From: Inonotus obliquus
Lineage: Eukaryota; Basidiomycota; Agaricomycetes; Hymenochaetales; Hymenochaetaceae
Reading direction: 5' to 3'
NCBI GenBank assembly: GCA_032164295.1
Contig: JAJHTX010000003.1
Coordinates: 3,224,001 to 3,288,000, forward strand
DNA: 64,000 nucleotides
Under the pieces are notes generated by a model, which did not search any database, was not told the DNA's origin, and saw only the letters and a program-made list of their open reading frames with translations. Each line of letters opens with the position of its first letter. Position 1 is the first letter of the stretch. Positions 34,651-42,712 of this stretch are shown here, in pieces. The position numbers and the translations under genes are program-made.

Positions 34651-35552
34651 TCTTTCTCGTTATCGCTAGCTTCGTTGGAGCCTTCATATTCCGATTCTTC
34701 TCCTATCAATCTTCTCTTGAATTTTTGATAGCCCGGTCTACTCGGAGGTTTTCCTTCTCGTGGTTTCACTCTGCATTCTCTGGCAATGTGACCTGGTTTA
34801 CCACATCTGTAACAACCCGTCGTATTCTTCGGTTTTTGGTTACTCCGGTACCTGGGTTTTCCTTTATTAGTCCTCTTCCTGAATTTTCGTACGTCTACGT
34901 CCATTGGGACTACATCGTCTTTTCTCCTCTGGGGTTTTTCCCAGTTGCTCGTGAAGGTCTTAGTTCTTGCCTTGGCGCCATATCTTGCGCCTTCTAGTGC
35001 TACTGCTCGGCTCATCCAGTTTGCTAGCGTCCATTTCGCACTTTCCGTTTGTCCTGCTAATTGCGCATAAATATAATCTTTCATCCCTCTTCTGTATAAT
35101 ACTGTAAGTGCCTTATCCGGCCATACTGCCTTATCTAATTCTGATACTATCTTTCCGAAATCGCTATTGTACTGCAATATGGAGCCTTCTTGTACAATAT
35201 TTACTAATTTATTCGTTGCGTCTTCTACAGGGTCGTAGTATTGTTTGTGGTTACTCCTTATGTAGGTCAAGAATTCTTCAAACGTTTCCCATACTTGCCC
35301 TTTTCCTATCATATCTAGCGGATTTGTTTTTAACGCTGTGCTTACCCACGTGGCAGCCTTTTCTTCCATGCATTGGCACATGATATAGGCTTTGTTACTA
35401 TCTGTTAGTGCCGCTTGTTTGTTGCTCTGATTTTGCGCATCCATCCATGCAAAATTACTAATCATTTTATTTATAAATACATCCACGTTCTCCTTATCTC
35501 TTCCTCTAAACTTCGGTGGTTTCTGCGACATACTCATTTGTAGGCTCGTCAT
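34614..35552 (-). CDS. gag (capsid and nucleocapsid)
   Basis: 312 codons. The N-terminus MTSLQMSMSQKPPKFRGRDK leads into a capsid-like Retrotrans_gag region (WVSTALKTNPLDMIGKGQVW, then EEFLTYIRSNH, LYRRGMKDYIYAQLAG). It is followed by a basic linker and one CCHC zinc knuckle (CYRCGKPGHIAREC), then a Ser/Glu-rich tail ending EDFQESD. The knuckle packages element RNA. gag starts 47 nt before the end of the 541-codon ORF upstream and overlaps pol in the -1 frame at its 3' end (about 30 nt, no canonical slippery heptamer seen by eye). Confidence 0.92.
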   Translation of the reverse strand: MTSLQMSMSQKPPKFRGRDKENVDVFINKMISNFAWMDAQNQSNKQAALTDSNKAYIMCQCMEEKAATWVSTALKTNPLDMIGKGQVWETFEEFLTYIRSNHKQYYDPVEDATNKLVNIVQEGSILQYNSDFGKIVSELDKAVWPDKALTVLYRRGMKDYIYAQLAGQTESAKWTLANWMSRAVALEGARYGAKARTKTFTSNWEKPQRRKDDVVPMDVDVRKFRKRTNKGKPRYRSNQKPKNTTGCYRCGKPGHIARECRVKPREGKPPSRPGYQKFKRRLIGEESEYEGSNEASDNEKEREPKEDFQESD

Positions 35553-37131
35553 CTTCGCTTGAATCCCAAGTCAATCGGTCTCTAAGCTCTTGTTCCGAGA
35601 TTTCGAGTTCTGCTGGGTCGAATTCTAGTAACGCTAAATGCCTTCGATAATTGTCTTCTAGGTATTCGTCTTCTGTGGTGTTGCTACTGTGGGCTTGACT
35701 AACGTCGCTGAATGAGCTGGAGAATTCTTCTGAATTGCCACTGGTCGTGGATCCTGGGGAATAATACAATACCAACCTTCCTCTCGTTTCTACCTCTTCA
35801 ATTATCCCCTGTTCTCGTTCGGTTTTCTGGACTTCTCTGGTTTCTTCTTTCCTATTGTTCGCTTCCCTTTGTCCTCGGATTCGACCTATGATTCCTTTAA
35901 CTATTCTGTCCTGATCTGCTTTTCGATGATATTTGCGACTAATGGTTATTGTTGGGATTTGTTCGTTTGTCAGTTTTAGTTCTTCTTGTAGCTCTGTAAT
36001 TACTTCCTCGACTATCTCGTTTATGTTTAACCTAGCCAATCCTCGCAGGTCTATGCGGACGTTCCCTGTCTGATCTCGAGTAACGTTAATGCCGCTTGGT
36101 AGTCTTCTCCCGTTATCAAATGTAACCCTGGAGGTACTACTTTCTTGGTTAATGCCTTCTTCTTCCTCCGTGATTGTAGTTAGGTTCTCACTTTCGTTTT
36201 CCGTCTGGGCCCTGAAGTCGACTACGTGTAATTGTATCTCTCCTTCTTCCGGTTCCTCGTCTGGAATAGTGGGAATTGGCGAGTCTGGGTGCCTGTAACT
36301 TTCGTCTCCGTTGAAGTCCCTAAACCCGTTTGGTTCTGAATTTGCCCAACGGCTCCCTGTTCCCCACTCTCCTCCGTTCTGCTCCGATTCGTTCGGTGAT
36401 TCCCAACTGGCTTCGGACTGAGTTAGTTCCGGCATTGGTTGATCTTGATCGTCTCCTAATAACGATCCGACGGTGTTCCAGTCTTGTTGGATTTCCGTTT
36501 CCTCCCGCTGTCTCTCTTCTCCTTCCCACGCGGCGAGTGCGACTCTGATATCCGACACTTGATTCCTTAGGCGTAGGAAGTTTGTCTCGATGCGGCTTAC
36601 TTTATCTAATAGTTCGCGCTGAAATTCGGCGTCTCGGTGTTCTCGGGCAGTCCACCGCTCTATGTGCTCTTCTTGTCTTCGTTGTAGCGTCTCGAAGGTA
36701 TGTTGTACTTCTCTCGTTATTGTCCTGAGGATGCCTAGCTCTGTCTGGTTGTACCTTACTAACGTTCTGGTGATATGGTGTGCCTCGTCGTTACTCCTGT
36801 GCCAGCGGCTATGTTTCTCGATATGTTGATTGAACTGATGGTCTAGGTACACTCCCAATGCTTGATCCTTTTCAGCCTGTGTGTTGAGGATTAGTTCGAT
36901 CCTTCCGGCCAATCGGTCCACTTGCGTTCCAATGGCAGTTGAGTAGTGATATATCCCCCACTGCGTTGCGTAGGGTTCGTAAATAGACAGGTATTGAAGT
37001 AGTCTTGTTCCTCGTCTGAGCGCACTTGCGATCGCTGTCCTATAGTAGATCGTACCAAATATGAATACTGTAACCAGCCCCGCTGTCAGGCCAGGATATT
37101 GCCTGGACATAAACAATCGTAATATTGGCAC
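35506..37131 (-). CDS. 541-codon ORF upstream of gag, membrane-anchored and coiled coil
   Basis: Uninterrupted frame directly before gag (overlap 47 nt, different frame). The N-terminus has one hydrophobic segment (YPGLTAGLVTVFIFGTIYYR) and then RTAIASALRRGTR. About 150 residues of predicted coiled coil follow (TFETLQRRQEEHIERW, FLRLRNQVSDIRVALAAWEG), then a long acidic, Ser/Glu/Asn-rich disordered part (PTIPDEEPEEGEIQLHVVDF). Next comes a short more ordered basic block (NVRIDLRGLARLNINEIVEE), and an acidic C-terminus. No retroelement family I know has this before gag. It is in the sense orientation and tightly overlaps gag, so it is probably translated from the element RNA. The inner Met of MSRQYPG is an alternative start. 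Confidence 0.6.
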   Translation of the reverse strand: MPILRLFMSRQYPGLTAGLVTVFIFGTIYYRTAIASALRRGTRLLQYLSIYEPYATQWGIYHYSTAIGTQVDRLAGRIELILNTQAEKDQALGVYLDHQFNQHIEKHSRWHRSNDEAHHITRTLVRYNQTELGILRTITREVQHTFETLQRRQEEHIERWTAREHRDAEFQRELLDKVSRIETNFLRLRNQVSDIRVALAAWEGEERQREETEIQQDWNTVGSLLGDDQDQPMPELTQSEASWESPNESEQNGGEWGTGSRWANSEPNGFRDFNGDESYRHPDSPIPTIPDEEPEEGEIQLHVVDFRAQTENESENLTTITEEEEGINQESSTSRVTFDNGRRLPSGINVTRDQTGNVRIDLRGLARLNINEIVEEVITELQEELKLTNEQIPTITISRKYHRKADQDRIVKGIIGRIRGQREANNRKEETREVQKTEREQGIIEEVETRGRLVLYYSPGSTTSGNSEEFSSSFSDVSQAHSSNTTEDEYLEDNYRRHLALLEFDPAELEISEQELRDRLTWDSSEDDEPTNEYVAETTEV

Positions 37132-37726
37132 GCTTTACACTATCGGAAGCAAGAACATAGTAGGACATCAGAAAGGATAAACAAGAAATATCGGACGTCG
37201 CAGTAACTCGTAATTCTGCACACAAGTTAGCAAATCGAAAGCCAATGGAAAGTGCCAAGCTTACTATCAAGTGTTGAGCACAACTCGTCTAGTAACAAGC
37301 ACCGGTACCCACTCGACCCACTCCTCCTCGATCATGATAGTCGTCTCCACAAATACTCTTCGTGCTATTAAGCATAAAGATCGCAAAGTGTCGAGAAAGT
37401 AACTCACTGAATCGGGTTAGAGGAAGCGCGACGATACACAAAAGTCAGCCTGAGAAGTTCAGAAGCGTGGCAGAGCAGATGGTGAAGTCGTGCACGAAGT
37501 CGTGAAGGTGGCATTAGAACAAAGAATTGCAGAAAAGGAACTCGAGCGGCGATAGATAAACAAACCATTCTTTATATGGTCACGCTCTAGAAGCAGAAAT
37601 GAAGGTTCAAGAACCACCGGTTGCACCATTCATTTGGTCTTATCTGAGAAGCCATCCGATACATCGCTCTGGAAAAACCAAAGACCACAGTCCAGATACC
37701 AAAAACCAAATAAGCCCAAACTAGGT

Positions 37727-37885
37727 AATCGATTATATCATCCATCAGGTCATTGATTATATCATCCATCAAGTAATCGATTATATCATTTATTAGGTCA
37801 TCGATTATCTCATCCATCAAGTAATCAATTATATCATCCATTAGGTCATTCATCAAGTCATCGATTAGATCATCGATCAGGTCAT
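37727..37885. repeat. minisatellite, 24-bp unit
   Basis: About six to seven imperfect copies of a 24-bp unit of the type AAGTAATCGATTATATCATC plus CATC, alternating with AGGTCATTGATT variants. The minus strand is open and would read as repeats of Asp-Asp-(Leu/Ile/Met). Confidence 0.85.
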
Positions 37886-37904
37886 CACCTTGAACCATAT
37901 TCTG

Positions 37905-38115
37905 GACTCATCAATTGATTCATTGATGGCACATCATTCATCAAGTAACTCATTGATGCGCATCATTCATCAAATAACTCATTGATGCACAGCATCTATC
38001 AAGTAATTCATTGATGCACAGCATTCATCAAATCATGCATTGATGCACATCACTCATCAATTAATTCATTGATGCGCATCATTCATCAAATAACTCATTG
38101 ATACATTGATACATA
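37905..38115. repeat. minisatellite, 29-bp unit
   Basis: About six to seven copies of a 29-bp unit beginning CATTGATGCRCATCATTCAT and ending in CAAATAACT-like bases. It directly adjoins the 24-bp array. Confidence 0.85.
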
Positions 38116-38908
38116 TCACTTGATTTGGAGTATTTGATGCATAGCTTTGGAAGGAGATATCAAATTTTGATGATGTGGTTGATGCAGATCTATTTTTAGC
38201 TTATGCTGTGGATTATGTAAATTGGTCTTGGAATTAGTATTTAAGGACCAGCATGTAGCCCCCCAGAGGAGCATAGAATTAACTCCCTATAGAATAACTC
38301 ACCAGAGTTCTCCCCCAGAACAAGACAAGCTCACATCACTCTGTGACCTCTTGTCACACCATTTGCAAGTCAAGTCAAGGTTTCGTCGCATACAGTTGAC
38401 CACAGCTTAAGACTGGGTAACTGCATTGCTCAAGGACTAGTTTGGTACTAGTCAAAGGTATTGTATCGCCTCTGTTCCAATTGGACATTGGTGATAAACT
38501 CCCTCTCAAAGTCGATATCTAATAACTCGAGACTTCGAGTGTGTGTGTCCCTCTAGACATTGACATCTATTCTGCATAGCTTGTCATTGCCTACCTCGGT
38601 GTGGACAATTTAATTGCTCCTCACCCACGGTGACCTATCACTCACTTTCAAGAGAATTGGATAAAGACTCATCTCTCACTCACTCTACATCTCTACTTGA
38701 ACTCGAATCCCTCAACCCTCCAACTACAACAAGTTGCCCATAGCTTCAACGAACAACTGGGAAGACTACCCGCCTAGATAATTAGACCGGTTGACTCAGT
38801 GGGAGTGTACTTGGTTATTTAACAGCCAATACCATCCCAGCACGACACCGCGTATATTCCTTCGTAAGCCACTATAGTTATATTTAATTATATATTCGGT
38901 TTTTGTGC

Positions 38909-39298
38909 TTATACTTTACTTGCTTTTGCTTTCTCTTTCTTTCCGTTGAGTAGGGCTAGTAGTATTCGGTGTAATAGGTTGGCGTGTGCTTGCGCGGAGT
39001 ATAACGTTCCTCCTCTGTTTTCTAGTGCTCTCTTAAATACACTCTCGTGTGGTGTAGGTGATACCTTGCCTATAACCCTTCCTGTCTTGAAATGATCCCA
39101 GTAGAGATCTTGCCAAATTGGTTGCCTCGCTATTAGCTTCCACGCGTCTATATCCTTCGGCGCTCCTCGTTCTCGTTCCTGCGTTTGTTTTGTACGCTCC
39201 AATGTTAACCCGACCTGTGGTTCTAGGTTTCGGTGGTTGTTACTGATGTCTATTTGCCGTTCCAGGTGGCCTACTGATTGGATAAGGGAATTATTCAA
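38909..39298 (-). CDS. 129-codon ORF near the 5' end of the gypsy element
   Basis: First ORF after the 5' LTR and primer site. It reads MNNSLIQSVGHLERQIDISN and later DAWKLIARQPIWQDLYWDHF, ending with a basic tail (LLNGKKEKAKASKV). No membrane segment, zinc knuckle or known retroelement domain. It might be a leftover of an older gene or an accessory ORF; support is only the open frame and sense orientation. Confidence 0.35.
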   Translation of the reverse strand: MNNSLIQSVGHLERQIDISNNHRNLEPQVGLTLERTKQTQERERGAPKDIDAWKLIARQPIWQDLYWDHFKTGRVIGKVSPTPHESVFKRALENRGGTLYSAQAHANLLHRILLALLNGKKEKAKASKV

Positions 39299-39385
39299 TC
39301 AGTCTATTTGAATGACTAGTTCGTGCTATCACAATTACCTTTATTGGCAGTAGTCTGCGCTTGTTCCTTTAAGCTTGCCAAGAAG

Positions 39386-39398
39386 GGAGTTTAATCCA
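39386..39398 (-). other. putative primer binding site of the gypsy element
   Basis: Two nucleotides downstream of the 5' LTR the minus strand reads TGGATTAAACTCC, starting with TGG as expected for pairing with a tRNA 3' CCA end. The tRNA identity was not determined. Confidence 0.5.
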
Positions 39399-39400
39399 GA

Positions 39401-40864
39401 TGTTTATCTCCGTGGAGGGTTCGTTGATTCTTGATCGACGGACCAATCTGGCTAATTCCTCGGTTTGAGGGGTTAATCCAAATTCTACAATACTGGTTAT
39501 GGAATTGCTAATCACCTTAGTGGACTGTGTAGCTGATCCGATCTGAAACAACTAGCAACTAACTAATATTGCAGTTGAACCTGATACTATAATCGTACAG
39601 TATTAAGTCGGCGTGCAGACGCGATTGTTATACTGATTGTTATTCACGATAAGGGAATATCGGGAATCGCACTACGTTGTGAGTAGCTCGTACCGTGCAG
39701 ACAATAGGGAGAACAATCTAGTTGCAATCCGTATTTTTAGCTTTACTTCGATTTCACACAATCGGTTTAGTTCAGCCGTGTCGCTACTGGTAATTTACTG
39801 GCTCGCAAGTAATTGATGTTACGATTTAACTTAGGGACTTATGGTAGGGTCCCTTGACTTGGATTAAACTGCTAGGTCGGCTCTACGATGGCCTCCTTAT
39901 ATACTAATTTACATGTGTGACGTTACTACCTTGTTACTTACTGTTTATGGTATTTATCTGTTTCTTCCTCTATGATACCTGGTCCGTGCTTTCTTTTTAC
40001 TTCCTTCCTCATTTCACTACCTCTGTGTTACTAGCCTCTCTTTGATTAGTTTAGTGTAGTGGGCGGTACCATCTTGTAGATAGGTTTGATCCTTGTGTAG
40101 GTAACGGCACTTGATCTAATTCAGCTATTCTAGGTAATTGCTGAGTCATCTGTCCTTGTATTTCGGGTCTCGTTGGTATCGGTAGGATCGGTCGTGGTAC
40201 AGTCAGCCAGTTTCGAATAGTTTGCACTCGTGTATATCCTGGCGTTGTCCTGGCGCGTTGTAGGGTTATCCCTTGTACTCCTTGTAGGTGTATTACTCCG
40301 CCGTACTGTTCTACCTTTATTTCCATTATGGTATATCCATAAGGTAATCCTCGACTTATGTAATTCATTATCCAATGCCCCCAAGCATATGCAGTTCTCT
40401 CGTTCGTTCCGGCTTGGTCTCGCTTGTAGGCAATATCAACATCTACTATAGCTGCGTCGCATCGTTCGTGTCTTCCTTCCTGTGCTACGTTTCGTATTCC
40501 GATCATCATTACAAAGTGTCCGGCGTCGTAGGATAATACTCGTATCTCCCTTTCATAAGCCTTTTGCATTTGTTGGTTAGGGTCGTAGGTTAGTTCTACA
40601 AATCGACGTCGTATCATTATATCGGCTTGTCTGTTCATTATGTCTCCGTACGTGATCTCTCTGATTAATTCTCGCATTAGTCCTCCAGCTAGTTCTTTAG
40701 CTGGGCGGCACGTGTTGCAACATCGTAATATATTGCTTCGCGGTGTCGGAGGAACGATGGGCTGTTCTAGTACTTGTATTACTGCCGCTAACCGCTCTTG
40801 TATCCAACGTAGGACGCTCATAGTTATTGGCTTATTAATGATGGATAATACTACCTTTCTAACA
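39401..40864 (-). repeat. 5' LTR of the gypsy element
   Basis: 1464 bp, TGTT...AACA, same length as the 3' LTR and about 99.7 percent identical by eye. It contains the same open frame (40051-40821, 257 codons from MSVLRWIQ). The Met is 43 nt from the LTR 5' edge, so if transcription starts downstream of it this copy would not be expressed. Confidence 0.95.
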
Positions 40865-40869
40865 CGTCC
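40865..40869 (+). repeat. target duplication of gypsy element, right copy
   Basis: CGTCC, identical to 27812-27816. Confidence 0.95.
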
Positions 40870-41130
40870 CACGCCAATACCGTCGCTCAGGACCAGGGAC
40901 GGCTTCACACGAACAGACATGGAGAAAGGTGAATTGTTCCGCCAGACCTACTTCCCACCCACACAAGCAGACCCCCCACCTCCAATCAACACCTGCGACA
41001 ACAACAGCGAGCGGCGGTCACACCCCTTCACTAGGAAGGAGATGATGGACGCAATTCGACACACGTCCAACCTCTCCGCTCCTGGCCTCTCAGAAATAGG
41101 CTATCGCCCACTCAAGTGGCTGCTGGCGGA

Positions 41131-41135
41131 ACTGC
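41131..41135 (+). repeat. target duplication of solo LTR, left copy
   Basis: ACTGC, repeated at 42708-42712. Confidence 0.92.
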
Positions 41136-42707
41136 TGTTAGAAAACGCTCGCCCTAAAGGGACTATACAGTAACCACAATAGGACGGTCTCCAATCAGTG
41201 TTACGGGTTTCGGCGATGCTTTTCTAAGAGTTTCCGGAGCCTACTCGGTTTTCACAAGCAGGGCAGATTCCCAAGTATAATAAGCGTTGCCTCGGACGTT
41301 TTCGTTTAGCTGATCAAGTCGGGCCTCAACCTCGTTGACAGACTAGTAGGACAGTGTCGACTGCCGTTCGTAAGCTTCCCTAGTCGGTGGACGACTAATC
41401 AATCGTTCCACGCCGTAGAGTAAGAGAGGTTAAGCAGATTAGGTGGTCTTCAGATTAGAAGCTAGATGCCTAAGAGGACTCGATGTACAAGACGATCGAA
41501 AGAAAGATGGGGAGCTACGGTCTAAGTCTACAACTATTTATACCTTTTCCTCATGTTGTGGACGGACCACTTCCTACGCTCCGTAGTTCCTACTCTCGAT
41601 CTGATTCGTTGTTCTAGCTTCCAAACTCGTCTGGTAATTCCATTGTTCTACTGCGGATTGACTCATCGACTGCGCCCTGTGCAAGGCGATGACTCGGCGT
41701 TGACTCATCTTGACTTGAACTGAATTGAAACCTATGCTCGGGGTCGGTCTTGTGCTGCGCCCTGTGCATGGAGTGAGTCAGTGAGTGAGTCATTGAATGC
41801 GTGTTCGTATGCCATTGGTTTTGCATGGCTGCGCCGTAGTTAGAGTTCGCTCGTCCGCAGTTGCTCGTGCATTTAAGGAATTCCGTCGGGGTTCCGTTGT
41901 ATAGCATCTGGGGCTATGAAGGCTGTGATTTGCTTGTCGCCTCGGGACTCTTGTTCGGGGCCGTCAAGTGTGATTCGACATCGGATATCATCGTGGGGAA
42001 ACCAAGGTGGTTTAACGTATGTGCCTATGGCGATGAGTAGCCGTACACTTCGTCGAGTATCGTTCGAAGGTATTCTCCAGCCTAGGTATAGGTCTCCTTG
42101 TAGTCGAATAGCTTTGCAGTATGCCCATAGTTCCCTGAGTGTGTTTGCAACCCATGCCGCTGTTATCGGTGAGCGGCGGTTCGTAACATAGTCTGCACTG
42201 ATCTCCACGAATGTGCTTGGGCACTCGAGTGCTAATATGTCGTGGATTCCTACTATTGTCCAGTGCGTCTTTGGTTGCATGCCTATTGCCGTATCCATTG
42301 CTATTGTTGACCTCGTGCGATTTCGAACGACCTCCGGGGGATTGTGGTATTCTCGATAAGCTGTTGCTCGTTCGCTGGACACATGATATGTCAACATGCC
42401 CGTTGCCTCCCGTAATATTATCTTGTGTAGGTCTTCGATGATCTGTCGCACTCTTCTGCATTTATAGCAAGCCGTTGGAGGTTGCTGTACGTGCTGCATC
42501 GTTTGCGAAGGTTTAGTGTGATCGTCGGGATTAGCGTTGCTAGCCGATGCTTCTTGATCGTCGGCTTCGGATTGTATTAGCCGTGCGTGTTCTTCGCTTC
42601 TCGCTGTCGATCCTGATCGTCTCCGGCCAGTGAAATTAACCGGTCCCATCCGGGGTAGTTTCGATCGGCGTTCCTAATCGAATCAAAATTTCAGCACAAT
42701 CCTTTCA
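41136..42707 (-). mobile_element. solo LTR of a second LTR-retrotransposon family, 1572 bp
   Basis: On the plus strand it starts TGTTAGAAAACG and ends CCTTTCA, with 5-bp ACTGC duplications on both sides. Excising it with one ACTGC makes the LINE frame run WLLAEL-PNEFLSLFNDCL without a gap, which fixes both ends. A solo LTR arises when the two LTRs of a full element recombine. It carries an open frame (41873-42649) in the same relative place as the LTR ORF of the 13-kb element. Confidence 0.9.
41873..42649 (-). CDS. LTR-encoded ORF in the solo LTR (258 codons)
   Basis: Starts 58 nt inside the LTR 5' edge (minus sense): MGPVNFTGRRRSGSTARSEE. It contains C-x2-C-R (TACYKCRRVRQIIEDLHKII), comparable with CCNTCR in the 13-kb element LTR ORF. 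Further on are helical and mixed segments (WVANTLRELWAYCKAIRLQG, LYLGWRIPSNDTRRSVRLLI). Length, placement and the CxxCR block followed by a long helix are shared with the LTR ORF at 28467-29237, but sequence identity outside is low by eye. No known family; probably a relic without its element. Confidence 0.5.
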   Translation of the reverse strand: MGPVNFTGRRRSGSTARSEEHARLIQSEADDQEASASNANPDDHTKPSQTMQHVQQPPTACYKCRRVRQIIEDLHKIILREATGMLTYHVSSERATAYREYHNPPEVVRNRTRSTIAMDTAIGMQPKTHWTIVGIHDILALECPSTFVEISADYVTNRRSPITAAWVANTLRELWAYCKAIRLQGDLYLGWRIPSNDTRRSVRLLIAIGTYVKPPWFPHDDIRCRITLDGPEQESRGDKQITAFIAPDAIQRNPDGIP

Positions 42708-42712
42708 ACTGC
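42708..42712 (+). repeat. target duplication of solo LTR, right copy
   Basis: ACTGC, identical to 41131-41135. Confidence 0.92.

Larger units (their letters stand above)
37132..38908. other. 1.8-kb stretch of the gypsy element without convincing ORF
   Basis: It lies between the 541-codon and 129-codon ORFs. It contains two adjacent minisatellites (37727-38115) and, on the plus strand, a TATTTAAG box near 38240 followed by LTR-like sequence to about 38825 (ending TTATTTAACA). A TGTTGAGCACAACTC word at about 37271 looks like the start of a Copia-type LTR. This part may be an older LTR insertion nested in the element, but I could not find a certain target duplication. Confidence 0.4.
27817..40864 (-). 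mobile_element. chromodomain Ty3/gypsy LTR retrotransposon, 13,048 bp
   Basis: Complete element on the minus strand, bounded by two 1464-bp LTRs (TGTT...AACA) and a 5-bp CGTCC target duplication, inserted in the LINE. Minus-strand order: 5' LTR, putative primer binding site, a 129-codon ORF, a 1.8-kb stretch with minisatellites, a 541-codon ORF, gag, pol (protease, RT, RNase H, integrase, chromodomain), a small membrane ORF, an acidic ORF, and an ORF crossing the polypurine tract into the 3' LTR. At 13 kb it is about twice the usual size of fungal chromoviruses. By eye only about four substitutions separate the LTRs, so the insertion is recent. pol has one frame break (near 32120), so this copy is probably not autonomous. 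Confidence 0.95.
40865..41135 (+). mobile_element. LINE fragment 2 of 3
   Basis: Continues the LINE frame from 27816 (RPTPIPSLRTRDGFTRTDM ... FTRKEMMDAIRHTSNLSAPG ... GYRPLKWLLAEL), the region just before the RT finger domain. It ends at the ACTGC duplicated by the solo LTR. Confidence 0.92.

Noticed and set aside
37587..37898. 103-codon frame rich in Asp-Asp-Leu/Ile repeats
   Set aside because: It follows the 24-bp minisatellite; the open frame is a by-product of a repeat unit divisible by three.
27817..40864. Possible endogenous retrovirus with an envelope gene
   Set aside because: The post-pol ORFs are far too small and lack a signal peptide with a glycosylated ectodomain; the element has a chromodomain integrase and is a fungal Ty3/gypsy element.
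40051..40920. 289-codon frame over the 5' LTR
   Set aside because: The part beyond 40864 is LINE sequence; only the LTR portion (40051-40821) corresponds to the LTR ORF, and it probably lies at or before the transcription start in the 5' LTR.
40640..41173. 177-codon plus-strand frame
   Set aside because: It is a chimera of sequence antisense to the LTR ORF, the LINE fragment and the start of the solo LTR.
42012..42461. 149-codon minus frame in the solo LTR
   Set aside because: Shadow of the 258-codon LTR ORF in another frame.
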